This document shows, piece by piece, positions 55,924-64,000 of a DNA stretch of 64,000 bases. The translations under genes were made by a program, and so were the position numbers. The stretch is from Campylobacter concisus (lineage in GTDB: Bacteria; Campylobacterota; Campylobacteria; Campylobacterales; Campylobacteraceae), in the NCBI RefSeq assembly GCF_015679985.1, contig NZ_CP049239.1, positions 1,302,001-1,366,000 on the forward strand, read 5' to 3'. Below the pieces are notes generated by a model. That model had not been told where the DNA came from. It worked only from the letters and a program-made list of their open reading frames with translations, and made no database searches. Each line of letters opens with the position of its first letter. Positions within the stretch are counted from its first letter, which is position 1.

Positions 55924-57617
55924 ATTTCCTTACGCATATTAAAGTCGCTGTCATTTTTTACCATATCTTGAAGCAGCATTGCTATCTCTTCATTTCTTTC
56001 TGTGATGACCGCTCTCATTTTCTCAAGTAAAACATCGTATTTTAGTTCATCTTCATTAAACTCGCCACTAAGTCCTAGTTGCTCTTCGACCTTTTTGCGA
56101 GCAGCTTTAAATTTCTCAAGCGTATCTTCGGCATCTACCTCAATATCTTCAAGACCATCTTGAACTTGCTCCTCTTCTTCTTTTGTCTCTTCAAGCATCT
56201 TTTGCATAAATGGCACAATGACTTTTTTGTAGAAAATATAAAGCAACAATGCTGCAAAAATATATTTTAACAGCGGCATAAATGGCACTACATAGTTATT
56301 CACAAAGCCATCCATCTTTTCGCTAGTGCTTATATCTTTGCCAGTTTTAAACTCAAAGTTATCTAAGCTTACTTCATCGCCTCTATTTTGGTTATAGCCG
56401 ATTGATTGTTTGATTAAATTTGTGATTGATTCTCTTTGCTCTTTAGAAAGTGGAGTAAATTCTATCTCACCAGTTGGCTTGCCGTTGCTATCTTTTTTAC
56501 TTTGATAGAGTCCGTCTATAACGACGGCTGCACTCACTCTATTTATGCTAGCAAATTGCCCTTTGATGCTTGTTACTTTCTTTGAAATTTCGTAGTTTGT
56601 CTGCTGTGAGCTTTTGTTGTACTGCTCTTTTAAAGTGCTATCATCAAGGCCTTGAACAGGGCCAATGTTGCTAACCGCACCTGGTACGCCGCCCACTTCA
56701 TTTGGAGCTGAGCCTTGGCGTTTTTCCTCGATATTACTTTCACTTCTAACGACGTTATTTGGGTCATAAACTTCACTTTTTGTATCTTTTTTGTCAAAGT
56801 CAAAGTCGATATTTACCTTTGCTACTACTTTGTCAGCTCCACCCACGATAGGAGCTAACACATTTACGATCTTTTGCTCGTAATTATTTTCAAACTCACG
56901 TTTATAGCGTATCTGTTGAGCTATAGCGTCACTATCAAACTCACCATCTTCATCGCCAAGTGCGACTCCGTCTTGATTTACTATTTTTACATTTTCCGTG
57001 CTTAAGTTTGTAACAGAGGCAGCGACAAGGTTTTTAATACCAAAAATTTGCTTCGCATTTAGACTAACGCCTGGCTTTAACTCAACGACAATAGAAGCAG
57101 TTGGGAGTGCTTGTCTTTCAGTAAAAACGCTCTCTTTAGGAATAGCGATACGAACAGTCGCTTTTTGGATAGAAGAAAGACTCTCGATCGTTCTAGCTAG
57201 CTCGCCCTCAAGCGCTCTTTGAAATTTTACTCTCTGCTCGGCATCAGTCGCACCAAATTCTTGCTTATCAAAAATTTCAAAACCGATTTTGCTCTCTTTT
57301 GGTATTCCAAGCGTTGCAACAGCGATACGCTCTTTATAGACATCACTCGTTGGCACAAGAATAGTGCCTTCGTTAGCTAATTTATATTTAATGCCATCTT
57401 TGTTTAGCTGATCAAGTATTAAGGCGGAATCATTTGGGCTAATGTTTTCAAAAAGGACGCTGTAGCCTGCAAAATTTTCATTTTTGCTTTTATAAAGTGT
57501 TAAAAATACCAAAAATGCCACGACCAAGACGATCGAGCTAGCTGCAACGATTTTTTGCTTCAATGAAAGCTTTTGATAAATTTGACTTATTTGATGAAGT
57601 AATGCCTTAAAATCCAT
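55920..57617 (-). CDS. fliF: Flagellar MS-ring protein FliF
   Basis: Forms the membrane ring on which the flagellar basal body is built. 565 residues with membrane segments at about 24-43 and 441-459. Between them lie the ring-building motifs: LIPTSDVYKERIAVATLGIPKESKIGFEIFD-type region, TDAEQRVKFQRALEGELARTIESL and KATVRIAIPKESVFTERQALPTASIVV. The C-terminal cytoplasmic tail (about 470-565) is acidic and binds FliG, which is encoded next. It starts 4 bp after hisC. Confidence 0.95.
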   Translation of the reverse strand: MDFKALLHQISQIYQKLSLKQKIVAASSIVLVVAFLVFLTLYKSKNENFAGYSVLFENISPNDSALILDQLNKDGIKYKLANEGTILVPTSDVYKERIAVATLGIPKESKIGFEIFDKQEFGATDAEQRVKFQRALEGELARTIESLSSIQKATVRIAIPKESVFTERQALPTASIVVELKPGVSLNAKQIFGIKNLVAASVTNLSTENVKIVNQDGVALGDEDGEFDSDAIAQQIRYKREFENNYEQKIVNVLAPIVGGADKVVAKVNIDFDFDKKDTKSEVYDPNNVVRSESNIEEKRQGSAPNEVGGVPGAVSNIGPVQGLDDSTLKEQYNKSSQQTNYEISKKVTSIKGQFASINRVSAAVVIDGLYQSKKDSNGKPTGEIEFTPLSKEQRESITNLIKQSIGYNQNRGDEVSLDNFEFKTGKDISTSEKMDGFVNNYVVPFMPLLKYIFAALLLYIFYKKVIVPFMQKMLEETKEEEEQVQDGLEDIEVDAEDTLEKFKAARKKVEEQLGLSGEFNEDELKYDVLLEKMRAVITERNEEIAMLLQDMVKNDSDFNMRKEI

Positions 57618-57621
57618 ATCC

Positions 57622-58719
57622 CTACTTTAAAATTTGCTTTAACTCTTCAAAAACCCTATCGTTTTGCCATGCCTGACCTATGGTGATTCTCACCGCATTT
57701 AAGGCGTAGCTTTTTAAATCTCGTAAAATTATACCTTTTTTTAGCATCTTTTCGCATATCTGGCTTGATTTTGGCTCGTTAAATTTAAAAGTTATGAAAT
57801 TTGTATAGCTTGGGATAAACTCAATGCCATTTTGCTCTGCAAATTCCTCATATCTCTTCATCTGCTCGAAGTTATTTTGCATGGTTTGCTGCACAAACTC
57901 ATCATCACCAAGTGCCACGATCGCAGCTCTTAGGCTTGGAGTTGTGATATTAAATGGGGCTCTTAGTTTTGAGAGAGTGCCTATGATCTCTTCATTTGCC
58001 ACGCCGTATCCCACGCGCATACCACCAAGTGCATAAGCCTTTGAAAATGTTCCAAGATATATGGCATTTTTAAATTTTACCACCTCGCTTGGCTTTATCT
58101 CTTTTTTACTATCTTTAAATTTAGCAAATTCGTTGTAAGCACAATCAAGCACCACAAGCGTGTTTTCATCAATGTTTTTTATAAATTTATAGACCTCATC
58201 GGCATCGATGCACTCGCCCAAAGGATTGTTTGGCAAGCAAAGAAAGATGACAGAAATTTCATCTTTATGTGCATTATAAATTTCTAAAAACTCGCTCAAA
58301 TTATGCTCTACGCTCTTTGTGCGGTAAATTTTAGCTCCAGTTTGCTTTGCATAAATTTCATACATCGCAAATGTCACGCCAGCCATCAAAACGCCACTTT
58401 GCTTATTCGCCTTTGCGTGAAGTGCGTATTCTATGATCTGGTCACTTCCAGAGCCAATGATTAAATTTTTGCTAGTTACGCCAAATTTCTTAGCCAGCCC
58501 TTCTTTTAGCTCAAAGTAGCTATCGTCTGGATAGAGATGCGCTTTTTTAGCAACCTCTTTTAGTGCCTCTTCTACGCGTTTGCTCGTGCCAAAAGGATTT
58601 TCATTGCTCGCTAGCTTTATCACATCTTTTGCATCGATGCCAAACTCTCTAACTACAAGCTCAATCGGCTTTCCAGCCTCGTAATTTACTAGATCATCTA
58701 AAAAATCATTAAACTTCAT
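57622..58719 (-). CDS. hisC: Histidinol-phosphate aminotransferase
   Basis: PLP aminotransferase of histidine synthesis, 365 residues, also able in relatives to transaminate phenylpyruvate-type keto acids. [59 protein letters not shown] and the PLP lysine in [17 protein letters not shown] (about 222-238) define it. The linkage to pheA raises the possibility that it also supplies phenylalanine transamination, which is an inference. Its ATG shares one base with the pheA stop. Confidence 0.93.
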   Translation of the reverse strand: MKFNDFLDDLVNYEAGKPIELVVREFGIDAKDVIKLASNENPFGTSKRVEEALKEVAKKAHLYPDDSYFELKEGLAKKFGVTSKNLIIGSGSDQIIEYALHAKANKQSGVLMAGVTFAMYEIYAKQTGAKIYRTKSVEHNLSEFLEIYNAHKDEISVIFLCLPNNPLGECIDADEVYKFIKNIDENTLVVLDCAYNEFAKFKDSKKEIKPSEVVKFKNAIYLGTFSKAYALGGMRVGYGVANEEIIGTLSKLRAPFNITTPSLRAAIVALGDDEFVQQTMQNNFEQMKRYEEFAEQNGIEFIPSYTNFITFKFNEPKSSQICEKMLKKGIILRDLKSYALNAVRITIGQAWQNDRVFEELKQILK

Positions 58720-59798
58720 TACTCTTCTCCGTTTAAATAACTCCCTAACCAGCTTATCTCAGCACCGCTCTCTTTTGCGAGTTCAAAGGCATTTTGTACC
58801 TTCTCATCGTCGATATGCCCTTCAAAATCAAGATAAAACATTGACTTAAATTCGCGCTGTTTTATAGGGCGTGACTCAAGTTTTGTGATATTAATATTTT
58901 CATTTTTAAAGATAGAAAGCAGATCAGCAAGGCGTCCTGGACTATGATCAGTCTTTGCAAGGATCGAAGTTTTCGAGTTTTCAACTCTTGCGTTTTTAAA
59001 ATCGCTTAAAATCAAAAATCTCGTTCTATTTGCCATATTGTCTTCAATCGTCTCATAAACGATCGGTACGTTATAAATTTTTGCTGCAATCTTTGAGCAA
59101 ATGGCAGCTGAATTTCTATCCATCGATGCCATATATGCAGCTGCTGCGGTTGATTTTGCTGGAACAAATTCAATTTCATTTAGCATATGATCTTCTAAAA
59201 ATTTACGACATTGATTATACCCTTGCGGATGTGAATAAATTCGCTTTATCTCTTTTAAATTTTCATTTATGCTAACAAAGCTATGGTGGATATCCACATA
59301 AAGTTCAGCAACTATTTTTATACCACTAAATTTACTCAAACAATCAAGCGTAGCGCCAACAGCGCCTTCGGTATTATTTTCAATAGGCACAACGCCGTAT
59401 TTTGCCTCTTTTTGAGCTAGCTTTGTAAAAACCGCCTCAATGGTCGCAAGTGGCAAATATGAACTCATCGCACCAAATCTACTCTGAGCCGCCTGATGCG
59501 TGTAAGTGCCTTCAGGCCCTAGATATACGATCTTTTGAGGCATTTCTAAATTTCTACTTACAGCAAAAATTTCAAGATAAATGGCTTCGATAGCAGCTTT
59601 ATTTAAGGCTTTGTCTTTGCTAAGACTAGTTAAGCGGTTTATGATAGCTCGCTCGCGCTCAGGACGATATATAGGCGTCCCACTAGTTTGTTTTAGCTTG
59701 CCGATTTGCTCAACTAAAATCATCCTTTCATTTAGTTTATTTAAGATGAGATCATCGATCGCATCGATCTCTTTTCTAAGCTCATTTAGCTCTTGCAT
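58719..59798 (-). CDS. pheA: Chorismate mutase-prephenate dehydratase (P-protein)
   Basis: Bifunctional enzyme leading to phenylpyruvate. The N-terminal chorismate mutase (about 1-85) starts [23 protein letters not shown]; the dehydratase follows with [34 protein letters not shown] and the TRFLIL motif; the C-terminal ACT domain has [26 protein letters not shown], the phenylalanine feedback site. The frame extends to 59852, but GGAG seven bases before the ATG at 59798 fixes the start, giving 359 residues. It overlaps the lysA stop by 17 bp. Confidence 0.94.
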   Translation of the reverse strand: MQELNELRKEIDAIDDLILNKLNERMILVEQIGKLKQTSGTPIYRPERERAIINRLTSLSKDKALNKAAIEAIYLEIFAVSRNLEMPQKIVYLGPEGTYTHQAAQSRFGAMSSYLPLATIEAVFTKLAQKEAKYGVVPIENNTEGAVGATLDCLSKFSGIKIVAELYVDIHHSFVSINENLKEIKRIYSHPQGYNQCRKFLEDHMLNEIEFVPAKSTAAAAYMASMDRNSAAICSKIAAKIYNVPIVYETIEDNMANRTRFLILSDFKNARVENSKTSILAKTDHSPGRLADLLSIFKNENINITKLESRPIKQREFKSMFYLDFEGHIDDEKVQNAFELAKESGAEISWLGSYLNGEE

Positions 59799-61005
59799 CA
59801 GCGCTCTCCAAAAATTCTCTCTCAAGTGCCACGACATCTTCAAAGCTCTCACGTCTTCTTATAAGTCTGTCTTTGCCATCAAGCACGCAAACTTCAGCGG
59901 CTCTGTTTCTTGTGTTGTAGTTTGAGCTCATGCTAAAACCATAAGCTCCAGCACCTTTTACAACGATAATATCGCCACTATCACACTCTGGCAACTCTAT
60001 ATCTTTTGCTAAAAAATCGCCACTTTCACAAACTGGACCAACCACATCGCAAACACCTAAATTTTTATCCTTGCCACAAACAAAAATTTCATGATGAGCA
60101 CCATAAAGGCTTGGTCTAATAAGATCATTCATCGCGCCATCAGTGATGACAAATCTCTTTTTGCCGTTAAATTTTTCATATAAAACGCTTGCAACAAAGT
60201 AGCCAGCATTACCTACGATAAAGCGTCCTGGCTCGCATACGATAGTCACGTCTTGGCCTTTTAGTGCAGCTAAAATTCCTTGAGCATAGTCGTATAAATT
60301 TATCTCTTTTTCATCGTTATAAATGATGCCAAGTCCGCCGCCAACGTCAAAAAATTTGATATCAATCTCAAGCGCTCTTAGCTCTCTTAAAAGCTCACTA
60401 ACGATATTTGCAGCATCGATTATCGGGCTAAGTGATGTTAGCTGAGAACCGATGTGAAAATGTATGCCAGTTGGCTCAAGAGAGTCTGAAGCTTTAGCGT
60501 GGATGTACATTCTTTTGGCTATTTCAGCATCAACGCCAAATTTATTTTCATTTAGCCCTGTCGAGATATATGGGTGAGTTTTTGCATCAACACCTGGATT
60601 TACTCTAATGCTAATTCTTGCCTTTAAGTTTAGCCCTTTTGCGATCTCCTCAAGCCTTAAAAGTTCAGCAAAACTCTCAACATTTATGAGTAAAATTTCA
60701 TTTTTTAAAGCCTCTTTTAACTCTTCATCGCTCTTGCCAACACCGCTAAAAATGATCTGATATCTCTTTGCGCCTGCTAAAAGTGCTCTTTTTACTTCGC
60801 CAATGCTAACACAATCAAATCCAGCTCCAAGGTCGGCTAGAAATTTTAAAACACTTAGATTTGAGTTTGCTTTCACCGCATAACAAATGAGAGATTTTCT
60901 AGCAAAAAATGCATTCTTTAGTGCTTCATAGCGGTTTTTTATGTGGTTAAAATCATAAATGTAAAGTGGGGTTTTGTATCTACGTGCAAGCTCTTTAAAA
61001 TCCAT
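59782..61005 (-). CDS. lysA: Diaminopimelate decarboxylase
   Basis: Last step of lysine synthesis, PLP-dependent, 407 residues with the alanine-racemase-like barrel. The PLP lysine lies in CYAVKANSNLSVLKFL (about 41-56), then GFDCVSIGEVKRALLAG, HIGSQ, FDVGGGLGI and the EPGRFIVGNAGYFV segment, with the C-terminal CESGDFLAKD active-site cysteine and GAYGFSMSSNYNTRNRAAEV. It lies 55 bp after lptG... in transcription order it follows lptG, with TAAAAT at 61032-61037 as a possible own -10 box. Confidence 0.95.
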   Translation of the reverse strand: MDFKELARRYKTPLYIYDFNHIKNRYEALKNAFFARKSLICYAVKANSNLSVLKFLADLGAGFDCVSIGEVKRALLAGAKRYQIIFSGVGKSDEELKEALKNEILLINVESFAELLRLEEIAKGLNLKARISIRVNPGVDAKTHPYISTGLNENKFGVDAEIAKRMYIHAKASDSLEPTGIHFHIGSQLTSLSPIIDAANIVSELLRELRALEIDIKFFDVGGGLGIIYNDEKEINLYDYAQGILAALKGQDVTIVCEPGRFIVGNAGYFVASVLYEKFNGKKRFVITDGAMNDLIRPSLYGAHHEIFVCGKDKNLGVCDVVGPVCESGDFLAKDIELPECDSGDIIVVKGAGAYGFSMSSNYNTRNRAAEVCVLDGKDRLIRRRESFEDVVALEREFLESADARAK

Positions 61006-61060
61006 AAAATAGCCTTTATTAAAATGGCTTGATTTTACAAAAAGCTTGCCAAAATTTGGC

Positions 61061-62125
61061 TTAACGATGCGATTTTATGAGATAAATGGCGTATGCAAAA
61101 AGTAAAATGACCGGTAAAACTATACCAATCTCTGGCAAGATTACAGAAGTTTGTGCAAATTTTGCAAGAATAAAGAGAAGCCCCCAAACGACAAGAGTTA
61201 TCACAACAAAGATAAAAGTCGAAAGTGCAAGATTAAAAAATCTACCAGTTACAGGCAAATGATAGTAAAAAATGAGTAACAAAAATGGTGCAAAAAATGG
61301 TGCAATAGCAAGGTTGTAAAAAGCTGTTTTTGCGCTATCAAGGCCGATACCTTCATTCTTAAATGTCTTTATAAAATTTATCGCATCTGGGATATTAAAT
61401 TTTGAGTTTTCAACACTAGCAGCGCTTTCAATACTCTTTGGCTTAAAGCCTTTTAATGCATCTAAGCTCTCGCTTTGTATTTTATTAAAACCAGCCTCAC
61501 CAAGCTCTAAAATTTGAGGCAAAAGAGTTTGATTAACATCTTTTAAAATCCACTCATTGTCTTTAAAATTAGCGTGATTTGCAAATGTAGTTGAGAGTAA
61601 ATTTGTGCCATTTATCTCAAAAATTCTAACATCATTTGCTATTTGATTCACAGAATTTAGCTCTTTTATGTAGATAAATTTGCCTTCAAATTTTAAAAAT
61701 GAATCATTTGTGCTTTTTGAGAAGGCCGTATTTTTAGCGATACTTTTTTGATAGTCGTGCGCATAGGCAAATGGAGTAAAATTTAAGCCAACATAAAAAA
61801 TAGTTACAAAAAGTGCAATAAAAAATGGTGGAAAAATTAAGCTATTTTTACTAATGCCAAGCGCATAAAAACTGATTAGCTCATTTGATCTGACCATATT
61901 TACATGTAAAATAATGAGTGAAAAAATGAGCGAAAGTGGCAAAACGTAGCCAATAGCACTAAGCGATGTAAGCCCAATATAAAGGAGCTGAAGGTTTGCA
62001 GATGGCGGCAGATCTTTTAAATTTGTAAGTAGGTCAATACCAACATAAAATAGTTCAAGTGCTAAAAATACGATAAGAAAAGATTTTATATAGACCCAGC
62101 CAACGTATCTGGCATATAGTTTCAT
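61061..62125 (-). CDS. lptG: LptF/LptG family LPS export permease
   Basis: Inner-membrane component of the LPS export machine that feeds LptD through the LptC-LptA bridge. Six membrane helices (three N-terminal, about 12-115; three C-terminal, about 265-350) flank a periplasmic jellyroll domain (about 125-255), the YjgP/YjgQ layout. The frame can be extended to 62194, but the ATG at 62125 overlaps the pth stop as ATGA, has AAGG nine bases upstream, and gives MKLYARYVGWVYIKSFL, typical of the family; length 354. LptF versus LptG cannot be decided with certainty. Confidence 0.85.
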   Translation of the reverse strand: MKLYARYVGWVYIKSFLIVFLALELFYVGIDLLTNLKDLPPSANLQLLYIGLTSLSAIGYVLPLSLIFSLIILHVNMVRSNELISFYALGISKNSLIFPPFFIALFVTIFYVGLNFTPFAYAHDYQKSIAKNTAFSKSTNDSFLKFEGKFIYIKELNSVNQIANDVRIFEINGTNLLSTTFANHANFKDNEWILKDVNQTLLPQILELGEAGFNKIQSESLDALKGFKPKSIESAASVENSKFNIPDAINFIKTFKNEGIGLDSAKTAFYNLAIAPFFAPFLLLIFYYHLPVTGRFFNLALSTFIFVVITLVVWGLLFILAKFAQTSVILPEIGIVLPVILLFAYAIYLIKSHR

Positions 62126-62670
62126 TTGATAAGACCTTTTTTTACCGTAAATTTTTGTGAAATTTCGTTGATGTCGCTCTTTAGCAGCTCGCAAACCGCA
62201 TTTTTTGTATAGGCTAAAATTTCATCTAAAGCCTTTTTCTCCTCGTCACTAAACTCGCCAAGGACGAAATTTTTAGCATCGCCATCATGTCCGATACCAA
62301 CGCGCACCCTTTCGTAGTCGTTACCGATTAATCCATCGATTGATTTTATGCCGTTATGCCCGCCGCTACTACCGCCTTTTTTAAATTTAACTGCACCAAA
62401 ACCAAGATCAAGATCATCGTGTATTACGATTATTCTATCTGGTTTATAAAAGTCTTTTACCGCTTTTACACTTTGTCCTGAGAGGTTCATAAAAGTTGTT
62501 GGTTTTAGCAAGATAATGTCATTGAATTTAAAAGCTTCGCCTTGGAATTTGGCTGAGCTAACATCTTTGTAATTTGAGTCTTTTAGGAGATCTATAAGCA
62601 TAAAGCCTATATTATGTCTAGTTTTTTCATATTTGGAGCCAGGATTTCCCAGCCCCGCTATTAGTGTCAC
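62122..62670 (-). CDS. pth: Peptidyl-tRNA hydrolase
   Basis: Recycles peptidyl-tRNA dropped from stalled ribosomes. 182 residues with LIAGLGNPGSKYEKTRHNIGFM (catalytic His near residue 20 and Asn), LKPTTFMNLSGQSV, VIHDDLDLGFGAVKFKKGGSSGGHNGIKSI and RVRVGIGH. It follows rplY by 11 bp, the usual bacterial neighbour, and overlaps lptG by 4 bp. Confidence 0.96.
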   Translation of the reverse strand: MTLIAGLGNPGSKYEKTRHNIGFMLIDLLKDSNYKDVSSAKFQGEAFKFNDIILLKPTTFMNLSGQSVKAVKDFYKPDRIIVIHDDLDLGFGAVKFKKGGSSGGHNGIKSIDGLIGNDYERVRVGIGHDGDAKNFVLGEFSDEEKKALDEILAYTKNAVCELLKSDINEISQKFTVKKGLIK

Positions 62671-62681
62671 AAAAGCCCTTT

Positions 62682-63218
62682 TTATTTAGCTTTAATAACT
62701 CCAAGTACCGCAACACGGTCAGCGTCTACAATGGTAACGCCTTTAGGAGCTGTGATATCACGAACCAAAATAGTATCGTCGATGTCAAGTTTGCTTACAT
62801 CAACGTCAAATGAATTTGGTAAATTTTCAGCTGTGCATTTTACGCAAAGACGTCTTTTTGATTGGATCAAAACGCCCTTATTTTTAAGACCGATAGGTGT
62901 TCCAACTGGCTTAACTGGAATCATATATTTTGATAAAACGCCTGGAAGTGCTACTTTTAGATCTACGTGTTTAAGATCACTTGTAACAACATCTCTTTGG
63001 TAATCAACAATAACGACATTATAAACTTTTCCGCCTACTTTTACATCAAAAGCAAGGCTCTCTTTTTTGCGTGCTTCTTTAATAAAGTCATTTACTTTAA
63101 AAGCAGCTGCAACATTCTCTAATCCCTTGCCATAAATGTTGGCGATTAGATAACCATCTCTTCTCAAAGCCTTTGCAGACTTCTTACCGATACTCTCTCT
63201 AACGATACCCTCTAACAT
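62682..63218 (-). CDS. rplY: 50S ribosomal protein L25 (CTC form)
   Basis: Binds 5S rRNA. At 178 residues it is the longer CTC/TL5 form: an N-terminal L25 domain (about 1-90; [24 protein letters not shown], then [20 protein letters not shown]) and a C-terminal beta domain (about 95-178). It heads the run rplY-pth-lptG-lysA-pheA-hisC-fliF and beyond. AAGGAAAACG precedes the ATG and a -10 box lies at 63249-63254. Confidence 0.93.
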   Translation of the reverse strand: MLEGIVRESIGKKSAKALRRDGYLIANIYGKGLENVAAAFKVNDFIKEARKKESLAFDVKVGGKVYNVVIVDYQRDVVTSDLKHVDLKVALPGVLSKYMIPVKPVGTPIGLKNKGVLIQSKRRLCVKCTAENLPNSFDVDVSKLDIDDTILVRDITAPKGVTIVDADRVAVLGVIKAK

Positions 63219-63248
63219 CGTTTTCCTTTCATAAAAAAATAGGTGCTG

Positions 63249-63254
63249 ATTTTA
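63249..63254 (-). promoter_or_regulatory. -10 box for rplY
   Basis: GATAAAATC on the minus strand holds TAAAAT 31 bases upstream of the rplY ATG, in the 118-bp gap after transaldolase. It is a plausible start for the long minus-strand run, but the hexamer is not canonical. Confidence 0.4.
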
Positions 63255-63336
63255 TCTAATGCTTTATAAATTTTAAATAAAGCTTGTTTAAGAATGATCA
63301 CTTTTGCTGTTTATGTATTAGCTTGGGCTTCTTTGT

Positions 63337-64000
63337 CTAAAGTGATTTCATAATATCATCAAATGCTGATACAAACTGCTTTAAACCGTCGCTTAATAAA
63401 TCTTTATAAACGACATTTATATCTATCTCATTATTTTTTATAATCTGGAAAAAGCTTGAGATATTTTCTTTACTAGGCACATTTTTTGCCTCTGCTTTTT
63501 CTTTTATAAATTCTTTTATCGTCTCTATTGGTGCTGTATTTATAGAATTTTTATACATTAGCTCTCTAACGTAATAATCCCCTCTTAAACCACCACCTTT
63601 TACACCTGTACTTGCAAAAAGTGTTCTTACATTTTCTAGTCCAAAATCTTCAATCAGGTGGTATATATTCGCAGCATTCATTATGCCGATTTGTCCCGTT
63701 GGCAAGCTCTTTGCAGCCATAACCTCATCAAGCTTTCTATCAAATCTACTTACAAAAACACTTATCACACCTTTTGGCATAGTAGTATCTATAAAGCGAC
63801 TTGCATAAGCTTTACTGCCTTCTTTAAAAGCTTCAAGGCAGTTTTTAGCCTGATCTAGTGAAAATATAAGTGTAGCATTTACGCTAATTCCCCTTGCCAT
63901 AAGCGCGCTCATCGCCTCATAACCATCTTTTGTAGCTGGAATTTTTATCATAACATTTGGCATTGATATTAGATTATGAAGCCTGATACCTTCTTCTATC
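63337..64000 (-). CDS. tal: Transaldolase (5' part missing)
   Basis: Transfers dihydroxyacetone units between sugar phosphates in the non-oxidative pentose phosphate pathway. The 221 codons in the window run off the right edge; the first visible codons read IEEGIRLHNLISMPNVMIKIPAT, so the ATG inside at 63963 is not the start. The Schiff-base lysine is in VMIKIPATKDG, and GISVNATLIFSLDQAKNCLEAFKEG, VSVFVSRFDRKLDE and NVRTLFASTGVKG are typical of the TalB/Tal-like family (bacterial transaldolase type 2 with about 325-residue length). The end of the gene is complete. Confidence 0.9.
   Translation of the reverse strand, partial: IEEGIRLHNLISMPNVMIKIPATKDGYEAMSALMARGISVNATLIFSLDQAKNCLEAFKEGSKAYASRFIDTTMPKGVISVFVSRFDRKLDEVMAAKSLPTGQIGIMNAANIYHLIEDFGLENVRTLFASTGVKGGGLRGDYYVRELMYKNSINTAPIETIKEFIKEKAEAKNVPSKENISSFFQIIKNNEIDINVVYKDLLSDGLKQFVSAFDDIMKSL

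Noticed and set aside
59799..59852. An 18-residue N-terminal extension of pheA.
   Set aside because: It lies inside lysA, while the ATG at 59798 has a good ribosome site and gives the usual chorismate mutase start.
62126..62194. A 23-residue N-terminal extension of the LptG-like protein.
   Set aside because: It lies within pth, is highly basic, and the coupled ATG at 62125 gives the standard family start.

Overview
The window is an AT-rich chromosomal segment of an epsilonproteobacterium, most likely a Campylobacter and perhaps close to C. concisus. This rests on the gene order (tyrS-spoT-rpoZ-pyrH-envC-like-ftsX-ftsE-trmB-flpA-rluD; serC-xseA-ubiE-CHAD-perR-dxs-fliH-fliG-fliF-hisC-pheA-lysA-lptG-pth-rplY), on a FlpA-type fibronectin lipoprotein and a FlgS-type kinase, and on very tight packing with 1-8 bp gene overlaps. 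Species is an inference; no rRNA gene is present to test it. No tRNA, rRNA, CRISPR array, insertion sequence or poly-G phase-variable tract was seen.

Layout. 1-10065 (minus): a housekeeping run for tyrosyl-tRNA charging, (p)ppGpp, RNA polymerase omega, UMP kinase, the FtsEX/EnvC divisome switch, tRNA and rRNA modification, and a broken FlpA adhesin. 10112-11218 (plus): rodA. 11236-15252 (minus): thiD and thiE between two paralogous class V PLP enzymes. 15363-17844 (plus): a DUF234-like protein, flgS and a cysteine hydrolase. 17841-30929 (minus): a frameshifted small protein, dnaE, a universal stress protein, pnp, a phosphoribosyltransferase, lptD, an RDD protein, purD, a 6S RNA and hemD. 30922-37368 (minus): an MFS exporter, a cupin, a nuclease-helicase that looks foreign, guaA and nhaD. 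37484-37651 (minus): a short lipoprotein gene. 37616-43554 (plus): a DciA-like protein, uvrC and a pair of degenerate signalling proteins. 43551-44822 (minus): trpE. 44975-45715 (plus): a TSUP permease. 45736-63218 (minus): a protein methyltransferase, serC, xseA, ubiE, CYTH-CHAD, perR, dxs, fliHGF, hisC, pheA, lysA, lptG, pth and rplY. 63337-64000: the 3' part of transaldolase.

How genes work together. FtsE, FtsX and the EnvC-like protein form a cell-envelope-splitting module beside rodA. LptD and LptG belong to the LPS export bridge. FliF, FliG and FliH are the flagellar base, and FlgS, elsewhere in the window, starts the RpoN flagellar cascade. HisC, PheA, SerC, LysA and TrpE cover amino-acid synthesis. 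The 6S RNA sits directly in front of purD, so purD probably depends on readthrough from it.

Most unusual items: a PAS/HPt-like protein coupled to a large histidine-kinase-like protein, both lacking the phospho-accepting histidine; a solitary PD-(D/E)XK nuclease-helicase that is a candidate defence gene; two frameshifted genes (flpA and a DUF6882-like gene); the duplicated PLP enzymes around thiDE; and a 55-residue lipoprotein gene overlapping a divergent neighbour.
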